NCBI GenBank assembly: GCA_002404345.1
Contig: DHJN01000069.1
Location: 1 to 13,263, forward strand
Direction: 5' to 3'
Source: Actinobacteria bacterium UBA4719
GTDB lineage: Bacteria > Actinomycetota > Actinomycetes > Actinomycetales > Dermatophilaceae
DNA length: 13,263 bases
Shown piece by piece: positions 1-5,834 of the stretch. The first letter of the stretch is position 1; every line of letters starts with the position of its first letter. The translations under genes and the position numbers were made by a program. Under the pieces are notes generated by a model. It was not told where the DNA came from and ran no database searches. It worked only from the letters and a program-made list of their open reading frames with translations.

Positions 1-267
1 GGAGACAACCGCCTTGAGGTGAGTTATCTCGCGACCCAGGGGGCGCTCATGCAGGACATCACTGCGGCGGGCCTGCCGGGCGTGGGCCGGATCGGTGCCG
101 AACACGGGCATCCGCTGTACACCATCGACCTCGAGCTGCCACGCGGCACGTCACGCACGATCGTGCTGCATCTGAGTGAACCCGTCGGCAAGGGCCAGCC
201 CATCGTGCTGCGCCAACCCCTGGTGCGTCCGTTGCACGTAAAGCTCGATGATGCCGGCTGCAGCTGA
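1..267 (+). CDS. C-terminal end of a DUF4012-like protein (partial)
   Basis: The frame is open from the first base, so this is the 3' end of a gene that starts outside the window; about 88 residues are visible before the TGA. A GTG at 19 is in frame but lies inside the continuing frame, so I do not treat it as the start. The visible part has no membrane segment. It contains a beta-rich stretch with the motifs YTIDLELPRGTSRTI and LRQPLVRP near the end, which recall the C-terminus of actinobacterial DUF4012 membrane proteins, often found in exopolysaccharide or cell-surface loci. The tyrosine phosphatase at 1215-1811 is compatible with such a locus. The family assignment is from memory of the C-terminal pattern only and is moderate. 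The gene converges with the minus-strand unit and shares a hairpin with it. Confidence 0.5.
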   Translation, partial: GDNRLEVSYLATQGALMQDITAAGLPGVGRIGAEHGHPLYTIDLELPRGTSRTIVLHLSEPVGKGQPIVLRQPLVRPLHVKLDDAGCS

Positions 268-279
268 GCTCCGCAGATC

Positions 280-298
280 AGCCCAGCCCGGCTGGGCT
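280..298. terminator. Hairpin between convergent genes, probable shared terminator
   Basis: AGCCCAGCC and its exact reverse complement GGCTGGGCT are separated by one base, giving a stem of at least 7 bp with a 5-nt loop (CCCGG). It sits in the 39-bp gap between two convergent stop codons (265-267 plus, 307-309 minus). There is no T-run on either side, so it is a GC-rich, non-canonical terminator as is common in actinobacteria. The role is inferred from position. Confidence 0.5.
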
Positions 299-306
299 TC
301 GACAGC

Positions 307-1213
307 TCAAGAAACGCTCCACGTGACGAGGCCATCGGTCGAACGCATGGTGGTGTCACCGACGGCCAGCCAACCGCCGCCCTTGACCAGCGAAAGGGCG
401 ATCTGACCGGGGTCCTTGGGCATCGCGGTTCGGATGCACGAGGTCGTCGCGACGAGCGGGCCGACCCGCCGGATCTGAACACCCGCACAGCCCGGGACGC
501 CCTGGCGTGCTACGTAGGTCTGCGCCGGGTTGTCCGGCGGCACCGCGAGAGCCACCGCGCCGATGACCTTGCCCCAGTCACTCCAGACCGAACCGTAGTT
601 CGTCGTCGAACGGACCAAACCGTCGGCGCACAGCACCCGAGTCCGGCCGGCCGAGAGGAGGGCCAGGTCCACGACCGCACGCTTGCCACAGGGTTGGGAG
701 GCAGACGGGCCAGGGGCCTGCACCACGCTGGGGTTCTTGGGGTCGCGGAACCACTCCCTTCGTACTTTGTTGACGAAACCCCAGGTGCGGCCAGCGTTGC
801 TGGTCTCCGTGAGCGCGGCCGCGCAGCGGGAAGGCGGCGCCGACGACGAACCCGACCCGACTGGCAGCAAGGCGCACCCGGACGATCCTGCGCAGGGGCG
901 GTTTGACCTCAGCCCAGGTCCTGCCACCATCGGCGGTCGTGGCCAGGGTCGCGCCGCCGGCGGCGCACGAACCGGCACTGGCGCGCCAGGCTAGCCGTTT
1001 GTTGACGGCCGTGAGAATGATCTGCAGTGGGGCCGCGGGGCGCACTGGAACACCGGTGGATTCGATGGGGGTCGAAGCCGAGCCGACCGGGCTCGTGTCG
1101 ATACCACTGGTGCGGGTAGACCGAAACGCCGTCCCGACCACGACGACGTCGAGGACGACCAGTCCCACAAGACCCGCGGCGGCAGCACGCGAGGAGATTC
1201 TCGGCAGGCCCAT
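307..1213 (-). CDS. Membrane-anchored Asp-box (BNR-like) protein, frameshifted
   Basis: Read from ATG 1213, the frame encodes a short basic start, one hydrophobic segment (about residues 10-30, a signal anchor), a Ser/Thr/Pro-rich linker, and an Asp-box TTADGGRTW at residues 92-100. Near 820-845 the coding signal moves to the next frame, and one extra base would account for it. After the shift the protein continues with three more Asp-box-like motifs (TSNAGRTW, STTNYGSVW, STDGLVTW) and stops at 307. The joined product would be about 301 aa. Asp-boxes occur in beta-propellers, so an extracytoplasmic propeller is likely; sialidase activity is not implied, because no catalytic motif is visible. 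The start lies 1 bp past the phosphatase stop, so it is the last gene of a three-gene unit. The shift may be a sequence error or a real mutation. Confidence 0.6.
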
Positions 1214-1214
1214 G

Positions 1215-1811
1215 TCACCCGACCAGAGCGCGGATAATCGCGGGCATGGACTCGACTACTTGTTGGGCCATGGTGGCGAACACCTCCTCCTCGCGGCCGA
1301 ACGGGTCGACGATATCGGCGTGAGCCGGCTCGAGCGGGGGTCTGAGGCCGCGACTCGCCGCGGCCTTCTCGGTGACCCGACGGACCCACGCCCTCGGATC
1401 CGCCGGGGTCAGCGGAGCGCTGAGCCCGTCGACCCCAGCGACGAGATCGGCAAAGTCACGGAAGGTGAACACCCGACGCATGGCCTTGGGATCCATTATG
1501 GCCACCTTGCCGCGGTGCGCACGGGTGGCCGTGAGCACCAGATCCGACCCGGCGATGAGCGCAGGGGTGAGGTCTCGCGCCGTGAACCCGCGAGAGTCAC
1601 CGCCGTGCGCCGCGAGCTGCGCGGCTGCTCGCTCGTCCATGTCCCATCCGGCGAGAGCGCTCGTGCCGGCGCTGTTCACGAGAATTCCCTTGACCCCAGA
1701 GCCGGATGCTGGCCGGCGTTCGTCCAGCTGGCGCTGCAGCAGTCGCTCGATGAACGGTGAGCGGCAGATGTTGCCGGTGCAGACGATCAGGATCCGTGCC
1801 TCGTCGCTCAC
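1215..1811 (-). CDS. Low-molecular-weight protein-tyrosine phosphatase
   Basis: This 198-aa cytoplasmic enzyme should hydrolyse phosphotyrosine through a cysteinyl-phosphate intermediate. The signature loop CTGNICRS lies at the N-terminus, with nucleophile C11 and R17. The general-acid Asp is D169 in the motif DPFGRE, at the expected C-terminal place. The protein is longer than the usual 150-165 aa of the family because of a longer middle part around residues 115-160. The GTG start is supported by GAGGAT seven bases upstream (minus strand, 1819-1824), which overlaps the stop of the preceding nitrobindin-like gene, suggesting translational coupling. Bacterial members often act with tyrosine kinases in polysaccharide export, which would fit the DUF4012-like gene nearby; no kinase is visible here. 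The family is certain; the substrate is unknown. Confidence 0.9.
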   Translation of the reverse strand: MSDEARILIVCTGNICRSPFIERLLQRQLDERRPASGSGVKGILVNSAGTSALAGWDMDERAAAQLAAHGGDSRGFTARDLTPALIAGSDLVLTATRAHRGKVAIMDPKAMRRVFTFRDFADLVAGVDGLSAPLTPADPRAWVRRVTEKAAASRGLRPPLEPAHADIVDPFGREEEVFATMAQQVVESMPAIIRALVG

Positions 1812-1822
1812 GATCGAGATCC

Positions 1823-2326
1823 TCAGCCCACGCGCTTGAGCTTGGCCGACACATGGCTCTGCAGACCCTGACCGACGGCAGCCATGTCCATCACCCAGAA
1901 CAGCTGTGAGTCAGCCAGGCCATAACTTCGCGTCCCGGCGTTGTACTCCTTGGCAGCCGGGCTACGCAGGACCCCATCGGTGCGCAGCTCGATGACCGGC
2001 TTGGCAGGGTCACGATGGCCGACGTACATCTCCACGACGCCGGTCGGATGGGTCAGCAACAGCTCGATCTCGCCGTCATCGAGGACACGCCAGAACCCGA
2101 GCTCGATGGCCAGCGGACGCACCTTGTGCCCGGCGTCGTCCAGCAGCCAGGTGCGACTCTGCCACTCCAGGAAGGGGCGGCCATCGTGGGAGCAGACGAT
2201 CTCCTGCCCAAACTGGGCCGACTCGATGGTCGGGTAACCGACGACGCCGGCACCCTCCCAGCGCCCGACCAGCCAGGCGAGGGGTGCAAGGGCTGGTGGC
2301 AGGTCGACGTCGAGTTCGAAAGCCAT
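1823..2326 (-). CDS. Nitrobindin-like heme-binding beta-barrel protein (FABP-like/DUF1794)
   Basis: This 167-aa soluble protein starts at ATG 2326; the frame is open further upstream, but that part does not resemble the family. It carries the N-terminal nitrobindin motif GXWXGXG as GRWEGAG (residues 21-27), a beta-strand-rich middle including FLEWQSRTW, and His158 in LQSHVSAKLK close to the C-terminus, where the family's axial heme ligand is found. Characterised relatives bind ferric heme in a 10-strand barrel and react with nitric oxide or peroxynitrite; that role is transferred by family. It is the first gene of the minus-strand unit, 11 bp before the phosphatase. No good ribosome-binding site precedes the ATG, and a possible -10 (TACGAT) lies about 50 bases upstream. 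Confidence 0.85.
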   Translation of the reverse strand: MAFELDVDLPPALAPLAWLVGRWEGAGVVGYPTIESAQFGQEIVCSHDGRPFLEWQSRTWLLDDAGHKVRPLAIELGFWRVLDDGEIELLLTHPTGVVEMYVGHRDPAKPVIELRTDGVLRSPAAKEYNAGTRSYGLADSQLFWVMDMAAVGQGLQSHVSAKLKRVG

Positions 2327-2375
2327 ATCAGCGCGAGCTGCTTGCCGGGGGGACGAAGACGGTTTCCACCGGCTG

Positions 2376-2391
2376 ATCGTAGCCTTTCCCC
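2376..2391. promoter_or_regulatory. Overlapping divergent -10 elements (leaderless promoter for the DsrE gene)
   Basis: On the plus strand TAGCCT (2380-2385) matches TANNNT and ends six bases before ATG 2392, so transcription would begin at the start codon and the mRNA would be leaderless; no Shine-Dalgarno is present. On the minus strand TACGAT (2381-2376) also matches TANNNT and faces the nitrobindin-like gene, leaving a leader of about 40 nt. The two hexamers share two bases, so the two promoters could not be occupied together. Neither has a clear -35. Confidence 0.45.
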
Positions 2392-2763
2392 ATGTCGTCG
2401 AACTCGCGCCCACTGATCATCAAGGTCACGACCGGGGTCGAGTCCCCGGAGCAGCTGTCCCAGGCGTTCACCATTGCCGCCACCGCAGTGGCAAGCGGCG
2501 TCGAGGTCAGTCTCTGGCTCACAGGGGAGTCCACCTGGCTGGCGGTCCCCGGAAGGGCCGAGGAGTTCTCACTCCCACATGCGGCCCCGCTGGCAGACCT
2601 GCGCGATGCGGTGCTGGCCGACGGTCGCCTGACGGTGTGCAGCCAGTGCGCGGCCCGTCGGAGCCTCACCCAAGCAGATCTGCTGCCGGGAGCGGTGATC
2701 CGCGGTGCCGCTGCGTTTGTTGAGGAGGTGCTGCAGGACGGCGCCCAGGCGCTCGTCTACTAG
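2392..2763 (+). CDS. DsrE-family protein
   Basis: This 123-aa cytoplasmic protein has a DsrE/F-type fold pattern: a first strand LIIKVTTG, then a Gln/Ala-rich helix (AFTIAATAVASG), a second strand VEVSLWLTGE, and a late helix ending ALVY. A CSQC pair (C83, C86) occurs near the position where DsrE-type sulfur-transfer proteins carry their active cysteine. The family takes part in persulfide or sulfur relay; which reaction is catalysed here is not known. The start is the first ATG, leaderless (see 2376-2391). It converges with the membrane-protein gene, with only 5 bp between the two stops. The MoaD/ThiS-like gene close by makes a sulfur-related function more plausible, but that is inference. 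Confidence 0.75.
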   Translation: MSSNSRPLIIKVTTGVESPEQLSQAFTIAATAVASGVEVSLWLTGESTWLAVPGRAEEFSLPHAAPLADLRDAVLADGRLTVCSQCAARRSLTQADLLPGAVIRGAAAFVEEVLQDGAQALVY

Positions 2764-2768
2764 GCGGG

Positions 2769-3623
2769 TCAGGCGATGAACAGCCGGCCCACGACGTACA
2801 CGACCACGCCACCGGTCAGCACCGAAGCGGAGGCGCTCACCAGCTGCGATCGGGCGCCGCTGATCGCGGGCAACATGGCCAGAACTCGACGAACGGCATG
2901 GCTTACCCCGGCCGACAGCACCCCCAGGAGCGCGGCTGCCCCAAAGTTGGCAGCGCCGAGCGTGTAGCCGACGACCATCGCGGCAACACCCCCGGCCAGC
3001 ATCGCCAGAGGCAGTAGCCAAGCGCGCAACCGCGGCGAGACGCCAGCCAGATCGGTCAGGGCGGATACGGCCATCGCGCTCGAGGCGAGGGCCACCACCC
3101 AGGCGCCGTGTGCAGAGCGGGGAAGGGCCACGATGCTTGCGCCCGAGACGACGATCGCTATGGCGGTAATGGTCGAGGCGATGGACTCCACGAGCCGCGG
3201 CCGGCCGTCCCGACGGGCCAGCTGGTGGAGAAACGCAATAATCATGGAGCCGGCCAGCGCGGCCGGCATCCAGGCCAGGAAGGGATCGGCGCGAGTTGCC
3301 AACGCGGTCCCGATCGCCGCCGCGGACCCCACAGCCAGCACGAACGCGGTGCCGCGCGGACTGGGCAGTCCCAGCAGTCCCGACCAACCCCAGGCGATGA
3401 CGCCCGCGGCGAGGGCGACCGCGAAGGCGACGAGCACCGGCCCGGCGAAGGCGGTAATGGTCAGCAGACCCGCGAGGGCGACAACAGCGATGGTCACCAC
3501 AGGCTGCCGTGGCATCTCGGGCACGGGTGCAGGTCCCGGCCCGGAGGTCGCCGCCGCGGCGCGTGCCAGCGCGCGGGTCAGCACGCGGGCCGGTGGGGGA
3601 GGTTCAGGGGTGGCATCAGTCAC
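2769..3623 (-). CDS. Multi-pass integral membrane protein of unknown function
   Basis: I do not recognise a characterised family. The 284-aa protein has a Pro/Ala-rich cytoplasmic N-terminal stretch of about 40 residues, then roughly nine hydrophobic segments rich in Ala, Val and Gly, with short basic loops (HQLARRDGRPR, HAVRRVLAML). No catalytic motif or nucleotide-binding loop is visible. I chose GTG 3623 because GGGAGG (minus strand, 3638-3633) lies nine bases upstream; the in-frame ATG at 3632 directly abuts that sequence, which is too close. The gene follows the MoaD/ThiS-like gene by 16 bp and is surely co-transcribed with it. Possible roles such as transport of a sulfur-containing or cofactor-related solute are speculation. 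Confidence 0.75.
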   Translation of the reverse strand: MTDATPEPPPPARVLTRALARAAAATSGPGPAPVPEMPRQPVVTIAVVALAGLLTITAFAGPVLVAFAVALAAGVIAWGWSGLLGLPSPRGTAFVLAVGSAAAIGTALATRADPFLAWMPAALAGSMIIAFLHQLARRDGRPRLVESIASTITAIAIVVSGASIVALPRSAHGAWVVALASSAMAVSALTDLAGVSPRLRAWLLPLAMLAGGVAAMVVGYTLGAANFGAAALLGVLSAGVSHAVRRVLAMLPAISGARSQLVSASASVLTGGVVVYVVGRLFIA

Positions 3624-3639
3624 GTGCCGCATCCTCCCA

Positions 3640-3936
3640 TCACCCGCCGGCGAACGGTGGCAGCACCTCAAGGGTGGTCCCTTCCGACGACGACTCAGGC
3701 GAAGGTTCAGGCAAGGGCTCTGCGGCGGTCACCGGGCGCCCGTCCAGCAGGATCGTGGACACGTTCAGGACGACACCCAGGCCGGCATGCGCAGCCGCGG
3801 CCGCCGCCAGCACGTCGCCGACGTTGCGGCCAGCGAAACGCTCGCTGTCGCACCCGGCCGCAGCCCGCGCCGACGCCCAGTAGCGAATCGTGACGTCCGC
3901 ATCGGCGCGGGTCGCGCCCACTGTGCCGTTCGTCAT
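3640..3936 (-). CDS. MoaD/ThiS-family sulfur-carrier-like protein
   Basis: This 98-aa protein has the ubiquitin-like beta-grasp pattern: a first strand VTIRYWASARAAAG, a central helix NVGDVLAAAAAAH, and a C-terminus LEVLPPFAGG ending in Gly-Gly. In the family the terminal glycine is adenylated and converted to a thiocarboxylate that donates sulfur for molybdopterin, thiamine or other pathways. The usual length is about 80-90 aa; here an acidic, Pro/Ser-rich insert (roughly PLPEPSPESSSEG) precedes the last strand. The ATG at 3936 is fixed by AGGAG eight bases upstream (minus strand, 3949-3945). It diverges from glnR. No moaE, thiG or moeB-like partner is present in the window, so the pathway cannot be named. 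Confidence 0.8.
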   Translation of the reverse strand: MTNGTVGATRADADVTIRYWASARAAAGCDSERFAGRNVGDVLAAAAAAHAGLGVVLNVSTILLDGRPVTAAEPLPEPSPESSSEGTTLEVLPPFAGG

Positions 3937-4004
3937 ACCGGTATCTCCTGCATATGTGAGGATCTCATGAGGCGAACCAACACCCCAACAGCCGAACACT
4001 GACC

Positions 4005-4010
4005 TATTCT
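4005..4010 (+). promoter_or_regulatory. -10 element of a leaderless glnR promoter
   Basis: TATTCT matches TANNNT and ends seven bases before the GTG at 4018. No Shine-Dalgarno is present between them, so transcription most likely starts at or next to the start codon. No convincing -35 is seen. It shares an 81-bp divergent region with the MoaD/ThiS-like gene. Confidence 0.5.
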
Positions 4011-4017
4011 GCCTAGG

Positions 4018-4728
4018 GTGGCCCACCTGTTGTTGCTGACCAACGCCCTGACACCCAGTACAGAGGTGCTACCGGCCCTCGCCCTGCTCAGCCACCGTGT
4101 CCACATCCTGCCCGCTGAGCCGGCAGCCCTGATCGACAGCCCGAACGGCGATGCCCTGCTCGTGGACGCGCGCGGTGAGCTCGCCGCAGCCAAGTCCCTG
4201 TGCCGGCTGTTGCGCGCCACCGGCGTCTCGGTGCCCTTGATGGCGATCCTGACCGAGGGCGGCCTCGCCGGGCTGACCGCGGAGTGGGGAGTTGACGACG
4301 TCCTGCTGAGCACCGCCGGACCGGCCGAGGTCGAGGCCCGTCTCCGGCTGGCCATCGGCTCGCTGGCCATGGCCGGGGACGACGACGTGGCCAGCGGTCA
4401 GATCACCGCCGGGGACCTGGTCATCGACGAGACCACCTACTCGGCGCGGGTCGGCGGGCGACTGCTCGACCTGACCTACAAGGAGTTCGAGCTGATCAAG
4501 CACCTTGCACAGCACCCCGGCCGGGTCTTCACCCGGGCGCAGCTGCTGCAGGAGGTGTGGGGATATGACTACTTCGGCGGGACCCGCACGGTTGATGTCC
4601 ACGTGCGGCGTCTGCGGGCCAAGCTGGGCCTGGAGCACGAGGTCCTCATCGGGACCGTGCGAAACGTCGGCTACCGCTTCGTGCCCGAGCCCTCGCCGAA
4701 TGCGAGCGATTCGCTGACAGATGCCTGA
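4018..4728 (+). CDS. glnR: GlnR, orphan OmpR-type regulator of nitrogen metabolism
   Basis: This 236-aa DNA-binding protein has an atypical receiver (about residues 1-115) and a C-terminal winged helix (about 130-225). The receiver opening [18 protein letters not shown] and the segment [20 protein letters not shown] match actinobacterial GlnR as I remember it. D50 is present, with T9 and R52, the residues reported to hold the unphosphorylated GlnR dimer together, while the usual acidic phosphorylation pocket is absent. The DNA-binding part contains [19 protein letters not shown], the recognition-helix region [17 protein letters not shown] and the wing TVRNVGYRF. In related organisms GlnR controls glutamine synthetase, ammonium transport and nitrite reduction, and it competes with PhoP at some promoters. 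No sensor kinase is adjacent, as expected for an orphan. GTG 4018 is favoured by the -10 seven bases upstream. Confidence 0.93.
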   Translation: MAHLLLLTNALTPSTEVLPALALLSHRVHILPAEPAALIDSPNGDALLVDARGELAAAKSLCRLLRATGVSVPLMAILTEGGLAGLTAEWGVDDVLLSTAGPAEVEARLRLAIGSLAMAGDDDVASGQITAGDLVIDETTYSARVGGRLLDLTYKEFELIKHLAQHPGRVFTRAQLLQEVWGYDYFGGTRTVDVHVRRLRAKLGLEHEVLIGTVRNVGYRFVPEPSPNASDSLTDA

Positions 4729-4746
4729 TCAGGTCAGGTGGGTGAT

Positions 4747-4782
4747 GGCCGTCGTCGACGAGCTGTCGGTGAACTGACGGCC
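4747..4782 (+). repeat. Inverted repeat between glnR and mshD, possible weak terminator
   Basis: GGCCGTC (4747-4753) and GACGGCC (4776-4782) are exact reverse complements with a 22-nt loop, in the 72-bp gap after the glnR stop. No T-run follows. It may be a weak terminator or processing site, or chance in GC-rich DNA. Confidence 0.25.
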
Positions 4783-4800
4783 CCGTGATGGAATGCGGCC

Positions 4801-5829
4801 ATGCAGGTCGACAAGGTGGAGCGACTCAGTGCCGGGCAGCGCTCCGAGGTCCTTACCCTTTCCAGGACGGCCGAGACGGTCGACCAGGTTGCGCCGCTTT
4901 CCGAGCAGGTGCTGCTAGCCGCCCGAGGTGGACTCCCCACCGGGACCACCACCGGCTCCTCGCACTTCCTCGCGTATGCCGGCACGCACCTCGCGGGCTA
5001 TGCCCACCTCCAGCGAGACGGGCCCGGCGAGGCCGCCACCGGGGAGGTCGTGGTGGACCCGGCCTGCCGGCGCCAGGGCGTCGGGACCGCGCTGGTCCAC
5101 GCCCTCGAAGAAGCGCTCGAAGACGCCTTCAAAGACGCCGTTAAGAATGTCCCCGAGAACGTCCCCGGGCCTGGCGCACACGTTCTGCGACTCTGGTCGC
5201 ACGGCTATCTCGACAGCGCCCGCGCGTTCGCCCTGCGCGACGGCTACTCGAAGGTGCGTGAGCTCTGGCAGATGCGCCGGTCGCTGCGATCCGACTCATC
5301 GCAAGACACCGCCGCCTCACTACCGGCCGTCAGCCTCCCCGAGGGCTTCAGGACCCGACATTTCATCGTCGGTCAGGACGAGGATGCCTGGCTGCGGATG
5401 AACGCAGACGCCTTCGTCGACCACCCCGAGCAGGGCCGGATGACTCGCGACGATCTGGACCGGCGGATCGCCGAACCTTGGTTCGACGCCAACGGATTCA
5501 TCCTGACCGAGGACACGCGGGGCCTCACCCCGGTGCTTGCCGCATCGCACTGGACCAAGGTCGTTGCCACCGAGAACCCACGGATCCGCCCGACGCAGGG
5601 CGAGGTCTACGTGGTTGGTGTCGACCCGGCATACCAAGGGCTGGGGCTGGGGCGGGCGGTGACCGTCCTGGGACTCGCCCACCTGCGCGAGCAGGGCCTG
5701 ACCGACGCCATGCTCTATGTCGATGCCGACAACCGCGCGGCGGTCGCTACCTACTCCCAGCTTGGCTTCGTCCGCTTTGCCGTCGATGTCATGTACTCAC
5801 GCACCGTTCATCCGTCAGTGCCAAGATAG
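4801..5829 (+). CDS. mshD: Mycothiol synthase (mycothiol acetyltransferase)
   Basis: This 342-aa cytoplasmic enzyme acetylates Cys-GlcN-Ins with acetyl-CoA, the last step of mycothiol biosynthesis. It has two fused GNAT domains. The first has the CoA loop RRQGVGTAL (R91, Q92, G93, G95). The second has [17 protein letters not shown] (Q279, G280, G282, G284), then [20 protein letters not shown], the typical MshD ending. A tract of six 4-residue units (residues 101-124) lies inside the first domain, which makes the protein somewhat longer than the roughly 300-315 aa I recall for the family. The ATG start has only a weak GGA upstream. The stop is 5 bp before the ppk start, so the two genes are tightly packed, and the ppk promoter probably lies in the last codons of mshD. 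Confidence 0.92.
   Translation: MQVDKVERLSAGQRSEVLTLSRTAETVDQVAPLSEQVLLAARGGLPTGTTTGSSHFLAYAGTHLAGYAHLQRDGPGEAATGEVVVDPACRRQGVGTALVHALEEALEDAFKDAVKNVPENVPGPGAHVLRLWSHGYLDSARAFALRDGYSKVRELWQMRRSLRSDSSQDTAASLPAVSLPEGFRTRHFIVGQDEDAWLRMNADAFVDHPEQGRMTRDDLDRRIAEPWFDANGFILTEDTRGLTPVLAASHWTKVVATENPRIRPTQGEVYVVGVDPAYQGLGLGRAVTVLGLAHLREQGLTDAMLYVDADNRAAVATYSQLGFVRFAVDVMYSRTVHPSVPR
5101..5172 (+). repeat. Six degenerate 12-nt tandem repeats within mshD
   Basis: In the mshD frame the DNA falls into six 12-nt units encoding [20 protein letters not shown] and VPGP. Each unit has the pattern small/hydrophobic-hydrophobic-charged-acidic/amide, and neighbouring units share most bases (for example GCGCTCGAAGAC beside GCCTTCAAAGAC). 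The tract lies after the first CoA-binding helix and is probably a surface helix and linker that grew by duplication. Confidence 0.55.
5795..5827 (+). promoter_or_regulatory. Candidate PHO box and -10 for ppk, inside the end of mshD
   Basis: Two adjacent 11-nt units, ACTCACGCACC (5795-5805) and GTTCATCCGTC (5806-5816), both carry TCA at the same offset; the second closely matches the Streptomyces-type PhoP unit beginning GTTCAYC. CAAGAT (5822-5827) could be the -10, seven bases before the ppk ATG, again giving a leaderless start as for glnR. The repeat then covers the -35 position, as expected for PhoP activation. PhoP control of ppk is known in Streptomyces; here it is inferred. Confidence 0.5.
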
Positions 5830-5834
5830 GGACC

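Noticed and set aside
903..1760. Long plus-strand open frame (285 codons) opposite the phosphatase and Asp-box genes
   Set aside because: It is antisense to a clear tyrosine phosphatase, is low-complexity Arg/Gly-rich, and has no family features; high GC makes such shadow frames common.
4760..4776. GGTGAAC, a minus-strand GTTCACC, between glnR and mshD as a PHO box
   Set aside because: Only one unit is present, it points away from mshD, and no second unit lies at 11-nt spacing.
5478..5834. Upstream extension of the ppk frame into mshD
   Set aside because: The extension overlaps a well-conserved mshD GNAT domain, reads as Arg/Gly-rich noise, and a better start exists at 5835.
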